This document shows positions 23,860-31,682 of a stretch of 47,780 nucleotides of DNA, piece after piece. Below the pieces are notes generated by a model that saw only the letters and a list, made by a program, of their open reading frames with translations, ran no database searches and had not been told where the DNA came from. The stretch is from a virus. The position numbers and the translations under genes are program-made. The stretch's first letter is position 1. Each line of letters begins with the position of its first letter. Location: the IMG/VR virus record IMGVR_UViG_3300027730_002125, positions 1 through 47,780 of that record; one strand, given 5' to 3'.

Positions 23860-24793
23860 GCTTTATTATATAATCTAATGTAATATTATCAACCTTAACG
23901 TAATTTAGCATTTTATGAGAAAATGCTTTATTAATAATTGATTGAACATTTATCTCAGGTAAAATTTTTTGTATTTGCTTGGCAAAAATAGTTCTAAATA
24001 TTTCTTGTTTCTTTATGCAGTTGTTTCTTATGTCCACGCTGTTGAAGGAATCAATATTTTTTAATGCAATCTCAATAGCTTTGTCTAATTCTATTTCATC
24101 AGGATTAACTACAATTGAATTGTACTTGTCATACCACGTCTGTCTTCCCCCAACACTCTTTGTACTAATCACCGGTAACCCACATAACAGATACTCAGTA
24201 GATGCATAACAGGATCCTTCTTTTGTGGAGAGAGCCAACCCAATCCTACACTTATTAAGCTCTTCAACCACCTTATGTGTACGGATTTCATTTAAAATAC
24301 ATGCAGGATTATATCGCTGTAAATCATTATTTGATGTATTGTACGTTATGAAGAGTGTTTTGTATTTTCTGTTAATCTCTGTTAACAGGTGATGATTTTT
24401 CCATTCGGAATTATTGGCATTAATGACCAGGTCATACTCCTTTTTTATCGGCATTATATTAAAGATGGATGCATCTAGCCAACAATTTTGATTGCAATAT
24501 ATTGAATTTAATTTATGTCTCTTATAAAAAAGATCTTCATCAATTGAATTTGCTAGTATTATAACATTTGTAGTGTATTTTTCCAACAGCTTATAGTGAT
24601 TGACACCATCTTTATACCACCAGGGAATTAAAAATACATATACGTCTTTATATTTAGATTTAATTTCTTTAAAAAATGTCTCAACTTGAGCAAAAAGGTT
24701 TGCATCGTGTATCCACGTACTAATAAAAATTACTATAGTTGTATCAGTTCTATACAGTACTTTTAGGTTTATAGATTTTGATTTAACACTCAT
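23849..24793 (-). CDS. Glycosyltransferase family 1/4 (GT-B fold)
   Basis: 314 aa. The C-terminal donor-binding region is clear: GLALSTKEGSCYASTEYLLCGLPVISTKSVGG, with the E-x7-E type signature, then the NSIVVNPDEIELDKAIEIAL helix. The N-terminal acceptor domain is short (about 120 residues), making it smaller than usual GT4 enzymes. It is the only GT-B enzyme in the cassette. Overlaps both neighbours. Confidence 0.82.
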   Translation of the reverse strand: MSVKSKSINLKVLYRTDTTIVIFISTWIHDANLFAQVETFFKEIKSKYKDVYVFLIPWWYKDGVNHYKLLEKYTTNVIILANSIDEDLFYKRHKLNSIYCNQNCWLDASIFNIMPIKKEYDLVINANNSEWKNHHLLTEINRKYKTLFITYNTSNNDLQRYNPACILNEIRTHKVVEELNKCRIGLALSTKEGSCYASTEYLLCGLPVISTKSVGGRQTWYDKYNSIVVNPDEIELDKAIEIALKNIDSFNSVDIRNNCIKKQEIFRTIFAKQIQKILPEINVQSIINKAFSHKMLNYVKVDNITLDYIIKHEV

Positions 24794-25427
24794 CTAGAAT
24801 ACTCTTGGTTTTTCCATCGTAAATATAGGGCCAGAGTCGTTCGAGGGTCCACGCACAGTACCCAGCCCCCCTTTTATCGGATATATTTTCATATATGTGT
24901 TTATAGAAATTATGTGAATGAAATGTTATTCTTGATCTTGGTACAATCAATTGACCACCAATATAAAAGATAAATTCTGTTTTTTGAATTTTAAATAGCT
25001 TTTCATATATTCGTATTACATTTGAATTCAATTCATAACATAATTGATAACTTTCAATTCGCTCGATAACCTGGGTACCCATTGGCTTGACTCGTGGCAA
25101 ACCTCTAAAATTGTTTATTTCACTGTAAAGATTTTCAATTGGTTCCATGGTTTCCAGTGGTCTGTTGGACAGACAGTTGCCTTCAGAAAAAAATACGTAA
25201 TCAGGCAAATTGTGGTAATTAGTCACAATGTAATGCAAGTATGTATGTGCCTCTCTGCCTATGTTGGGCAGATTTATGAAGCGTGAATCTGCACACTCTT
25301 GGTCTTTGTTGTAGATTGTATACGGTACACCTGCATTTATGGCCCAATCTATATTTTCCTTGTATTTTGCAACAACCAAGTGTATGTCTAGTTTACTGTG
25401 GTTCACACAGTGATTTATTTGTCTCAA
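24783..25427 (-). CDS. DUF3431 family protein (putative glycosyltransferase)
   Basis: 214 aa. Residues 15-80 follow the DUF3431 pattern: IHLVVAKYKENIDW, then IYNKD, then LPNIGREAHTYLHYIV and LPDYVFFSEGN. The family has a GT-like fold, but no activity is established to my knowledge. The start at 25427 is TTG; no ATG precedes the conserved region. It is 12 bases from the fibre-type gene at 25440, so the sugar cassette appears joined to the fibre operon. Confidence 0.78.
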   Translation of the reverse strand: MRQINHCVNHSKLDIHLVVAKYKENIDWAINAGVPYTIYNKDQECADSRFINLPNIGREAHTYLHYIVTNYHNLPDYVFFSEGNCLSNRPLETMEPIENLYSEINNFRGLPRVKPMGTQVIERIESYQLCYELNSNVIRIYEKLFKIQKTEFIFYIGGQLIVPRSRITFHSHNFYKHIYENISDKRGAGYCAWTLERLWPYIYDGKTKSILDEC

Positions 25428-25439
25428 AGGATTATTCTA

Positions 25440-26210
25440 TTAAATATATCCTAGAGTAGTGACGTTAACTGCATTACTCTGACAAGAGAAATTGTTTATA
25501 ACATAACAGCTATAAGCAGTATTACCGCAAAATATTGCTGCAGAGTCATATGTCGAAGTATTACCAGCAACTGTGGATTGAAGAACTCCTGCAATGTAGT
25601 AAGAATTAGAAGAACCTAGCACACCGTTATAGCTGCCTGCATTACCACTGAGTCTTAATGAAGCTCCATAGCATAATGCACCGCAACCGCCACCAGTATT
25701 GCAAGGTCGTGGTGGACGTGCTAAACCAACCCCAGTTAAAGAAGGTTTGGGTGGTGAGTAGGTTGTAAAAGATGTTGTAGTTAATGCAGTATTATAATTT
25801 GATGCAGTTAGGTTAAACCCGTCTGCAAAAGTTACTGTTACTGTTCTTGTTGTGGAAGAGCTGCAACTTGTTGAGCCGGGATTATATGCATTTGTATAAA
25901 TTCTGCTATATCCGTTATTAGTTGTTAGTGTTAGATTGGCAGGTGTTGACCAGGTGAAATTTGCACTACGGCTTCCTATTCTTGACAAAAATCGAGCACC
26001 AACACCAGTAAAGTTAGATGTTATAGTTATAGTTGAGCCATATGCAACCGTGGCTACGCTTGCTGTGGGGGTTGTAACCCCTGTAATAGAAAATTCACTT
26101 ACCGAAATAGGTGTTGCTGTGCTTCCAGCTGCAGTACCTAGACTCTTGGGTGAAGCACCTGTCGCGGCCGCTAATGCGTTTATTGAAAGGTTGTCGCCAG
26201 GGCTAGGCAT
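25440..26210 (-). CDS. Ser/Thr-rich, Cys-containing phage structural protein
   Basis: 256 aa, no family recognised. Ig-like or other beta-sandwich pattern in residues 35-150 (SITGVTTPTASVATVAYGST, VTVTFADGF). The C-terminal third has six of the seven cysteines (CNTGGGCGALC, FCGNTAYSC, NFSC), unusual for a cytoplasmically assembled virion protein. The N-terminus MPSPGDNLSINALAAATGAS looks like a fibre-adaptor tail. Same strand and 2 bases from the S74 fibre gene, so it is likely a fibre or decoration protein expressed late. Confidence 0.7.
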   Translation of the reverse strand: MPSPGDNLSINALAAATGASPKSLGTAAGSTATPISVSEFSITGVTTPTASVATVAYGSTITITSNFTGVGARFLSRIGSRSANFTWSTPANLTLTTNNGYSRIYTNAYNPGSTSCSSSTTRTVTVTFADGFNLTASNYNTALTTTSFTTYSPPKPSLTGVGLARPPRPCNTGGGCGALCYGASLRLSGNAGSYNGVLGSSNSYYIAGVLQSTVAGNTSTYDSAAIFCGNTAYSCYVINNFSCQSNAVNVTTLGYI

Positions 26211-26212
26211 GA

Positions 26213-26761
26213 TTACTCACCCCGTGCTTGTTCTAGTAATTCAACCTTTTTGCTAAGTTCCTTGATTGCTTCAATCAATAGTGGAACAATTTTCTCGTAT
26301 TGAACAGTTAAATAATTTTCACCAGATTTACTTGCGCCATTTTCATCTGTATCAAACGGAGCAGGTTTAATTACTTCAGGCAATACAGCCTGAACCTCTT
26401 GAGCAAGTACTCCAACTTTTTGATCGTTCTCTGTAAAGCCATATTTTTTAGCTACATCATTATGCTTGTATAATACACCAGAAATAGAATTTACCTTTTC
26501 AAGGGCGTTGGGTATAATACTTACAACATCCTTGAGTCGCTTATCAGAGGAGAAGGCTGTAATATCGCCTGTAGCAGTCGCTGCACCAATTACAGCTAGA
26601 TTACCATTTGTTGTTAACGCGGCAATTGATAGAGCATACATAGTCGCGCCGCTAGTTAGAGCATTTCTTAATTGCGCGGGATTAATACTGGTTACAGTGC
26701 TAGCACCCGTTGTAATATCAGATGAAGTTGCGAAGTTGACAGAAATTGTTGCTACGGCCAT
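26213..26761 (-). CDS. Short tail fibre with C-terminal S74 intramolecular chaperone
   Basis: 182 aa. The C-terminal half is an S74 peptidase/chaperone domain, which trimerises and then cleaves itself off fibres. Motifs are SSDKRLKDVV (S72 and K77, spaced like the S911/K916 dyad of endosialidase), KVGVLAQEVQAVLPEVI, YLTVQYEKIVPLLIEAIKEL and a coiled-coil end. The N-terminal 70 residues are beta-rich and short, so the mature fibre piece is very small. CATAAATA lies 6 bases upstream and would lead transcription toward the sugar cassette. Confidence 0.88.
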   Translation of the reverse strand: MAVATISVNFATSSDITTGASTVTSINPAQLRNALTSGATMYALSIAALTTNGNLAVIGAATATGDITAFSSDKRLKDVVSIIPNALEKVNSISGVLYKHNDVAKKYGFTENDQKVGVLAQEVQAVLPEVIKPAPFDTDENGASKSGENYLTVQYEKIVPLLIEAIKELSKKVELLEQARGE

Positions 26762-26767
26762 ATAGCT

Positions 26768-26775
26768 TATTTATG
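26768..26775 (-). promoter_or_regulatory. Late-type promoter CATAAATA for fibre/sugar operon
   Basis: Minus-strand NATAAATA match ending 6 bases before the ATG at 26761. No terminator-like hairpin with T run was seen between here and the sugar genes to 19.9 kb. Confidence 0.5.
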
Positions 26776-26794
26776 TTGCGAGAGCTATTTTCTA

Positions 26795-27211
26795 CTATAG
26801 CTTTATCTTTTTTAGCTTTATATTATAAAATTTAAAGATATCTAGAGCCCCAGAATCTCTTTGGTAATCATCTATATAGCAAACTACTGGAATCTCCCAA
26901 CTACAAATTAGTCGAGCGCAATCAGAACAGGGCAATAAAGTACATGCTAAAAGACGTGCTTCACCCCTTTTAAATAAACTCAATATATTTTGTTCTGCAT
27001 GAATAATATATGGACGTCTGCTATCTCTATCCTGCCAGAAAGATTTTGATACTTTCTTACCAGAAACTAATCCATTATAAGCAACGCCAAGCACTCTATT
27101 ATTATAACCCAACGCACAAGCACCTACTCTATTGTAAGGGTCTTCGCTTCTACTAGATGCAGACTGAGCAAGAAGAAGTGCGTATTCTTCCCATGTTTTT
27201 CTAGTGCTCAT
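26795..27211 (-). CDS. dCMP deaminase
   Basis: 138 aa. Zn-dependent cytidine/deoxycytidylate deaminase motifs: H71-A-E73 and PCSDC with C95 and C98. The RVGACALG substrate loop and the length match phage dCMP deaminases, which make dUMP for dTMP synthesis. It forms an operon with the upstream nuclease (11-base overlap) behind a sigma70-like early promoter, as expected for nucleotide metabolism. Confidence 0.92.
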   Translation of the reverse strand: MSTRKTWEEYALLLAQSASSRSEDPYNRVGACALGYNNRVLGVAYNGLVSGKKVSKSFWQDRDSRRPYIIHAEQNILSLFKRGEARLLACTLLPCSDCARLICSWEIPVVCYIDDYQRDSGALDIFKFYNIKLKKIKL

Positions 27212-27929
27212 AACTCAGACAATTGATAAGATCTTCTTCGAGGTATGGCACATTTATAATCTGCCATTTACCGCTAAAGCTTGTATAATCTTCGGGCTTG
27301 TCTCTTTCATACCAGAAAATCTTTAATCTCATTGGCTCCAAACCAGTCATAAGCTTATAAAGGTACGCATACATACTCAATTGCAAGGAATATGTAAAGT
27401 ATTCCGAACAAGGGTATTTTTTAAGTGGACCAAGAAGAGAGTCTCCAAAAGGAGAAGCATATCTTACCTTTTTATTAGTTTTAAAATCATAAACATTGAA
27501 CGTTTTTTTATCTGCATTATGTACAATAATATCTGAAGTCCCTGCAACTCCTAGATCACGATTATAAACTAATTTTTCAAAAAAAGAATCTTTTTTACTA
27601 AAATTTAAATTAAGGTTGTTAAAGCTGCTTAAGATTATACTGCAATCTTTATCTAAATCTTTGCCTGTCTTATGAAATGTCTCTAAAGCTTTGTGAACCT
27701 TAGTACCAAAAATTTTACTGTTTTCCCTTTTCTCGTGCCACTCCTCTAAGATAAACTCTACTGGTACACCCTCACGCTTGGCTATTTTTTCTGCCATTAC
27801 TTGTTCATCAAAAGGCTTTTTAAATTGCTCTATCCATCGAGTTACACTACAATACTTGAAATTGTCATTTGGATCTGTGTAGGAATGCGCTTCAATATTA
27901 AAGATTGGTGTGGATGATTTTTTTGACAC
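27201..27929 (-). CDS. PD-(D/E)XK exonuclease (Cas4/RecB-like)
   Basis: 242 aa. Nuclease core: FGTKVHKALE (about 75-84), EKLVYNRDLGVAGTSDIIV with the metal Asp, VYDFKTNKK (the D-x-K motif), and YSLQLSMYAYLY, the QxxxY helix. Such genes recur in T4-like marine phages and are thought to act in DNA degradation or recombination. The start is GTG at 27929, right at the end of the early promoter, so the leader is very short. Confidence 0.85.
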   Translation of the reverse strand: MSKKSSTPIFNIEAHSYTDPNDNFKYCSVTRWIEQFKKPFDEQVMAEKIAKREGVPVEFILEEWHEKRENSKIFGTKVHKALETFHKTGKDLDKDCSIILSSFNNLNLNFSKKDSFFEKLVYNRDLGVAGTSDIIVHNADKKTFNVYDFKTNKKVRYASPFGDSLLGPLKKYPCSEYFTYSLQLSMYAYLYKLMTGLEPMRLKIFWYERDKPEDYTSFSGKWQIINVPYLEEDLINCLSYEH

Positions 27930-27935
27930 ATATAA

Positions 27936-27963
27936 ATTATAATAGAACCTTTATAGTTATCAA
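27936..27963 (-). promoter_or_regulatory. Sigma70-like early promoter (TTGATA, 16 bp, TATAAT)
   Basis: On the minus strand TTGATA (27963-27958), a 16-base spacer and TATAAT (27941-27936), directed at the nuclease and dCMP deaminase. A near-identical arrangement occurs at 33540-33567. Confidence 0.6.
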
Positions 27964-27996
27964 GCATGAAGATTGACAATATTTCTTAAATTAATT

Positions 27997-28590
27997 ATGA
28001 ACAATAAGATCGCTATAACTGGTCATTGCAGGGGTATTGGCCAATCTCTTTTTGAGGCGCTTTCTGTATCCAATACATGTATAGGTTTTGATTTAGAACT
28101 GGGGTATGATATTTCACGAGATAGAGAGCGCATTCTACGCGAAAGTGTAGATTGTAACGTTTTTATAAACAATGCTTATTGTAATGACGAGCAAACACAT
28201 CTAGCTCGGGAATGGCATGCACTTCATAAAGAAGATAAATTTCTTATTATTAATATAAGCAGTATATCCGCAGAGCTTTTATACAGTGAAGATGGTAGTA
28301 AGGCAAAAAGTATTACAGAAAAAATTCAGAATATTAGATACCATACGTATAGCTTAAACAAATATTCTTTAAACGTTGCATCACAAGAAATTAATCGAAG
28401 TAAAGATAAGTGTAGAAGCACAGTAATTATGCCTAGTAATATTGAAACGGGGTTTAAATCAACTTTTAATCGCATAGAAGCAGATACCAATCTTCTTAAA
28501 CCATTGGATATCGTTGAAGCGGTAAAGATGTTAATGAGCTATTCAAATCAGGAACGCTTTATACCGCTACTAACAATAGAAAGTATATAA
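27997..28590 (+). CDS. Short-chain dehydrogenase/reductase-like protein
   Basis: 197 aa from the ATG at 27997 (a TTG at 27973 is also open). Rossmann start KIAITGHCRGIGQSLFEAL fits TGxxxGIG, ISSISAE holds the catalytic-Ser strand, and YSLNKYSLN gives the Y-x3-K pair. The second-strand acidic FDLE suggests NAD(H). Slightly short for an SDR. Likely modifies a sugar nucleotide or small molecule. The stop is 1 base from the next, broken aminotransferase gene. Confidence 0.78.
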   Translation: MNNKIAITGHCRGIGQSLFEALSVSNTCIGFDLELGYDISRDRERILRESVDCNVFINNAYCNDEQTHLAREWHALHKEDKFLIINISSISAELLYSEDGSKAKSITEKIQNIRYHTYSLNKYSLNVASQEINRSKDKCRSTVIMPSNIETGFKSTFNRIEADTNLLKPLDIVEAVKMLMSYSNQERFIPLLTIESI

Positions 28591-28591
28591 T

Positions 28592-28801
28592 ATGCAGCTA
28601 CGTCCACCGGTTGAGCATACCATAAAAAAGACATCAGGCTATTGGGTAGAAACAGATGAGAAGCGATTTCTAGATCTACAGCTGGGGTATAGTGCCTATA
28701 CCTGGGGATATAACAATAAGAATTTATTGGAAGCTTATATTACAGGTATTAAGGATAATACAGTAGCCTACAGATTAATCAATATTTTGGCAAAAAGCTA
28801 G
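28592..28801 (+). pseudogene. N-terminal remnant of a class III (PLP) aminotransferase
   Basis: 69 aa. The sequence WVETDEKRFLDLQLGYSAY then WGYNN is the conserved N-terminal beta-strand block of class III aminotransferases (glutamate-1-semialdehyde aminomutase type), normally about 430 aa. The frame ends at 28801, next to the end of an opposing small gene, and no continuation is seen in the other frames that follow. The PLP-binding part is missing. It is most likely a remnant left by deletion or replacement of a full sugar aminotransferase. Confidence 0.65.
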
Positions 28802-29008
28802 TTAGCCTTTACTATAAACACAAGTATTTGTTTTTGGCATCTCAGTAACATGCACAAGCTTATAACCACGTTTACGTAAACCGAGATCTAATGTGGAGTA
28901 CCACTCTTGGTCTACATTTACCAGAATACTGTTATGAATTTTGTCTTCGTAGATGTGTGATGAAAATTCTTCACAGAATCCTCTTGCGGATGTCTGCGTA
29001 TTTTTCAT
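28802..29008 (-). CDS. Small unknown protein, 68 aa
   Basis: Function unknown. The start is placed at ATG 29008 rather than TTG 29014, because the late-type AATAAATA motif ends 7 bases upstream. N-terminal MKNTQTSARGFCEEF, then a mixed alpha/beta core with two Cys. It begins 10 bases after the upstream small acidic gene and ends against the aminotransferase remnant, filling the space left by the missing part. Confidence 0.55.
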   Translation of the reverse strand: MKNTQTSARGFCEEFSSHIYEDKIHNSILVNVDQEWYSTLDLGLRKRGYKLVHVTEMPKTNTCVYSKG

Positions 29009-29015
29009 ATACAAA

Positions 29016-29023
29016 TATTTATT
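29016..29023 (-). promoter_or_regulatory. Late-type promoter AATAAATA
   Basis: Minus-strand NATAAATA match 7 bases before the ATG at 29008, overlapping the end of the upstream gene. Confidence 0.4.
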
Positions 29024-29240
29024 CTAAATCTTCGTCATCTTCTGCTTCAATATCAAAAGGATTTTCCACTAGAAAAGAAATATTATTTTCGTAACAAATA
29101 TGTTTTAGACCGGCCGAAAAAAGATTAAATTGGTCTGACGATAAATACAGAATACCTGATTCTTTAGAATCAATAAGAATTTTTACGTGATATGACCCGC
29201 TACTGCTTTGATCTACAACAAGCAAGTTGACGTTATTCAT
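29019..29240 (-). CDS. Small acidic unknown protein, 73 aa
   Basis: 73 aa, ending in an acidic tail (DIEAEDDEDLE). Beta-rich first half (NLLVVDQSSSG, HVKILIDSK) followed by a helix. The very acidic end recalls DNA-mimic or inhibitor proteins, but there is no direct evidence. A NATAAATA motif lies 35 bases upstream. Confidence 0.55.
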   Translation of the reverse strand: MNNVNLLVVDQSSSGSYHVKILIDSKESGILYLSSDQFNLFSAGLKHICYENNISFLVENPFDIEAEDDEDLE

Positions 29241-29275
29241 TAAACAGTTTCATTGCTAGTAAATTACGTCTTAGT

Positions 29276-29283
29276 TATTTATT
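29276..29283 (-). promoter_or_regulatory. Possible late-type promoter AATAAATA
   Basis: Minus-strand match 35 bases upstream of the ATG at 29240, in the 60-base gap before the next small gene. Confidence 0.3.
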
Positions 29284-29300
29284 CTCTCTGTAAATGATTT

Positions 29301-29504
29301 TTAAGCTTCAAAAATAAAGCCTTTTTCCAAATTATAAACTTCGTTATTGCGGCTATCTTTAATACTAACTATATCCTCTCTATATTGATGATATTTGTCA
29401 GTTGCAAATTTGTGTGCTTCCCATTGATCCCACGCTGTTACTTTGACGTTTCGGCTTTTATCAGAAGAATGAATATTTCTTACAACCGCTATGAACTTTT
29501 CCAT
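29301..29504 (-). CDS. Small unknown protein, 67 aa
   Basis: 67 aa, MEKFIAVVRNIHSSDKSRNV at the start, then a helical WDQWEAHKFATDKYHQYRED segment and a short beta end. The layout suggests a small alpha/beta fold. Divergent from the UDP-galactopyranose mutase gene, 65 bases away. No family recognised. Confidence 0.55.
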   Translation of the reverse strand: MEKFIAVVRNIHSSDKSRNVKVTAWDQWEAHKFATDKYHQYREDIVSIKDSRNNEVYNLEKGFIFEA

Positions 29505-29569
29505 TTGTATATAATAGTATATGCTATAGATAAAATCAACAGAAAAGGTAAATACAGTTAAATGTATCT

Positions 29570-30562
29570 ATGAGAATCAATATTATAGGTTGTGGGTTAT
29601 CAGGAATAACTGCTGCTGTTTTACTAAAAAAACGTGGCCATCATGTAGAAGTATTTGAGAGTAAGAATCATATTGGAGGCAATTGCTATGATAGTAATGT
29701 CTGTGGTACCATGGTGCATAATTATGGTCCACATATCTTTCATACTAATGATGAAGAGGTGTATAGATTTTTATCAGAATATACAGAATTTCTACCATTT
29801 GAGTATAAACCGTATGCCGATTCTCGCTTAGGCATGGTGTCTCTACCATACAGTCAGAAGACAATCACACAGCTTGGTCGAGAGCTTTCTCAAGAAGAAA
29901 TTATTGAATATTTTTTTAGAGAATACTCAGAAAAACAATGGGGTGTGTCATTTAAAGATATTCCCTCCTCGATTATTAACAGAGTTCCGCGGCTTCCACA
30001 ACATCAAGATCCAACCTGGTATGGTAATCAAAAATATCAATGTATTCCAAAATACGGTTATACCGAAATGATGAAAAATATGCTTAACGGTATAACTGTG
30101 CATACGGGTATTGGGATAAGCGAATGGAGGAAATATAATGTAGATCTTGTAATCTATACCGGCAAGGTTGATGAGTATTTTAATTATTGTGCAGGCCGAC
30201 TACCCTATAGATCGTTACGCTTTGAGCACACCGTAACGGGTGATCGCCAATTTAATGTTGTTGTTAATCAAACAAACTCATATAATAAATTTACTCGAAT
30301 TTATGACCACAGCTTTTTTACATATAAACACAAAGGCTTAACAGTTATAACAAAAGAATTTCCTTTGCAGCACGATGAAACAAACTTACCTTTCTATCCA
30401 ATACCTTTTGGAAGCGGTATATCCCTTTATAATAATGTCTATAAACCAATGGCCGAAAGTGAAAATAATGTTTTGTTCTTGGGAAGACTTGCTACCTACA
30501 AATATTTAGATATGTGGATGGCGATAAAGCAGGCAATGATTCGGACAAAAAATATAGCATAA
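29570..30562 (+). CDS. glf: UDP-galactopyranose mutase
   Basis: 330 aa, a little short of the usual 370-390. FAD-binding start IIGCGLSGITAAVLL, then HIGGNCYD and the family motif YGPHIFHTNDEEVY. Also present are EKQWG, the IPKYGYTEMM region, and the C-terminal NNVLFLGRLATYKYLDM FAD site. Flavoenzyme converting UDP-galactopyranose to UDP-galactofuranose for surface glycans. It is separate from the main cassette but on the same theme; the SDR and the broken aminotransferase nearby may belong to an older, larger sugar module. Confidence 0.93.
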   Translation: MRINIIGCGLSGITAAVLLKKRGHHVEVFESKNHIGGNCYDSNVCGTMVHNYGPHIFHTNDEEVYRFLSEYTEFLPFEYKPYADSRLGMVSLPYSQKTITQLGRELSQEEIIEYFFREYSEKQWGVSFKDIPSSIINRVPRLPQHQDPTWYGNQKYQCIPKYGYTEMMKNMLNGITVHTGIGISEWRKYNVDLVIYTGKVDEYFNYCAGRLPYRSLRFEHTVTGDRQFNVVVNQTNSYNKFTRIYDHSFFTYKHKGLTVITKEFPLQHDETNLPFYPIPFGSGISLYNNVYKPMAESENNVLFLGRLATYKYLDMWMAIKQAMIRTKNIA

Positions 30563-30607
30563 TAAAATACATTTGATTTTTTATCTATCTTCATTTATAC
30601 TGAAGTA

Positions 30608-31216
30608 GTGAAAAATGTCTTGATTATTAATGGAGCTATTGGCGGACGTGCTGGCAACACCTCTATGCTCTTGAAGAAAATTAAACGCATGCTGCTTAAG
30701 CAGTCTAGCGAAGACAATAGTATTAAGGTCAGAGTTATACACCTAAGCCCCTCTTTCAGTTGGAATAGTGTAAAGTTAAGTATCAAAAAAGCAGATTGTT
30801 TAATATTCTCTACCGGTACATATTGGGACAGCTGGGGATCACCAATGCAGCAGCTTTTTGAAAAGATGACTGTTCTTGAAGGCTCAAAATATCTTGTAGG
30901 TAAACCAGCATGTGCTATTGTAACTATGCATTCAGTTGGGGGTAAAGAAGTTTGTTCTCGTATTTTAGGTAACCTTGTTAGTCTTGGCTGCATGGTTCCA
31001 CCTTTTGCTGGGTTTGCATATTCTTATGCAGATCATATTGCCCACAAATCTAGAACCTCTGGCAAGAAGCTACTTGATGACGTATGGCATATTGAGGATT
31101 TAGAGACTTTATTGAATAACTTAATTAAAGCGTCGACTACAGAAAAGCCGGATTACCAGGTTTGGAATTTTCTTGATACCTCTGCTTTTGATCCAACTAC
31201 AGTATGGCTTAGATAA
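30608..31216 (+). CDS. NADPH-dependent FMN reductase-like flavoprotein
   Basis: 202 aa. Flavodoxin-like fold: start VLIINGAIGGRAGNTSMLLKK (phosphate-binding loop), the middle FSTGTYWDSWGSPMQQLFEKM which is the flavin/substrate loop, then a GKPACAIVTMHSVGG strand. GTG at 30608 is the start because the fold begins there and no ATG precedes it. It could supply reduced flavin, for example to the mutase upstream, which needs reduced FAD; that link is inference. Confidence 0.8.
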   Translation: MKNVLIINGAIGGRAGNTSMLLKKIKRMLLKQSSEDNSIKVRVIHLSPSFSWNSVKLSIKKADCLIFSTGTYWDSWGSPMQQLFEKMTVLEGSKYLVGKPACAIVTMHSVGGKEVCSRILGNLVSLGCMVPPFAGFAYSYADHIAHKSRTSGKKLLDDVWHIEDLETLLNNLIKASTTEKPDYQVWNFLDTSAFDPTTVWLR

Positions 31217-31219
31217 ATA
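31212..31219 (+). promoter_or_regulatory. Late-type promoter GATAAATA
   Basis: Plus-strand NATAAATA match at the end of the flavin reductase gene, 16 bases before the ATG at 31236. Confidence 0.4.
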
Positions 31220-31235
31220 TTATATACTGGTTTGA

Positions 31236-31682
31236 ATGAATATAATTTTCTCAAAACCTGCGCATGTTTGGCTTAAGAGATATGGTGTTTGCTATAAATC
31301 TCTTAAAGAAGTTTTAATTTATCTCTGCTATAAGGAAGGTTATCCCTCTAATAAAACTCTCCATATACACATTCGTTCTAATGGGGTAAATAGCGAGTTT
31401 GATATTTGTAGAAACGAAATTAATGTTGGCGTTGACACCAATACAACGAATAAATCGTCAAAAACTCGCAGAATGATAAGGAACTTATTACACGAACTAC
31501 GACACTTTATACAGTATAAAATTAAGCATATGGAATTTAAGTTTTCATATTCTTATCGTGATATGATGAATTTAGGTGATCGTTATTGGTATGCTCCGGA
31601 AGAGATTGATGCACGTAGATATGAGATACGTAAATTAAAATTTGTAATGCGGCGATTAAAGCGAATTAAGCCGTCGGCGTAG
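31236..31682 (+). CDS. Small zincin-type metalloprotease-like protein
   Basis: 148 aa. The HExxH zinc motif is H86-E87-L-R-H90 (NLLHELRHFIQY), with E122 or E123 in APEEIDARRYE the probable third ligand. The rest is a short N-terminal beta-sheet. Compact zinc proteases of this kind occur in phages, and a target could be a virion or host protein. Its last 17 bases overlap the 3' end of the convergent portal gene. Confidence 0.75.
   Translation: MNIIFSKPAHVWLKRYGVCYKSLKEVLIYLCYKEGYPSNKTLHIHIRSNGVNSEFDICRNEINVGVDTNTTNKSSKTRRMIRNLLHELRHFIQYKIKHMEFKFSYSYRDMMNLGDRYWYAPEEIDARRYEIRKLKFVMRRLKRIKPSA

Noticed and set aside
27973-27997. TTGACA at 27973 as a -35 box for the SDR gene
   Set aside because: The gene start at 27997 leaves no room for a -10 box and a transcription start at normal spacing.
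28592-28801. Functional small PLP enzyme
   Set aside because: Only the N-terminal strand block is present; the PLP lysine and all later motifs are absent.
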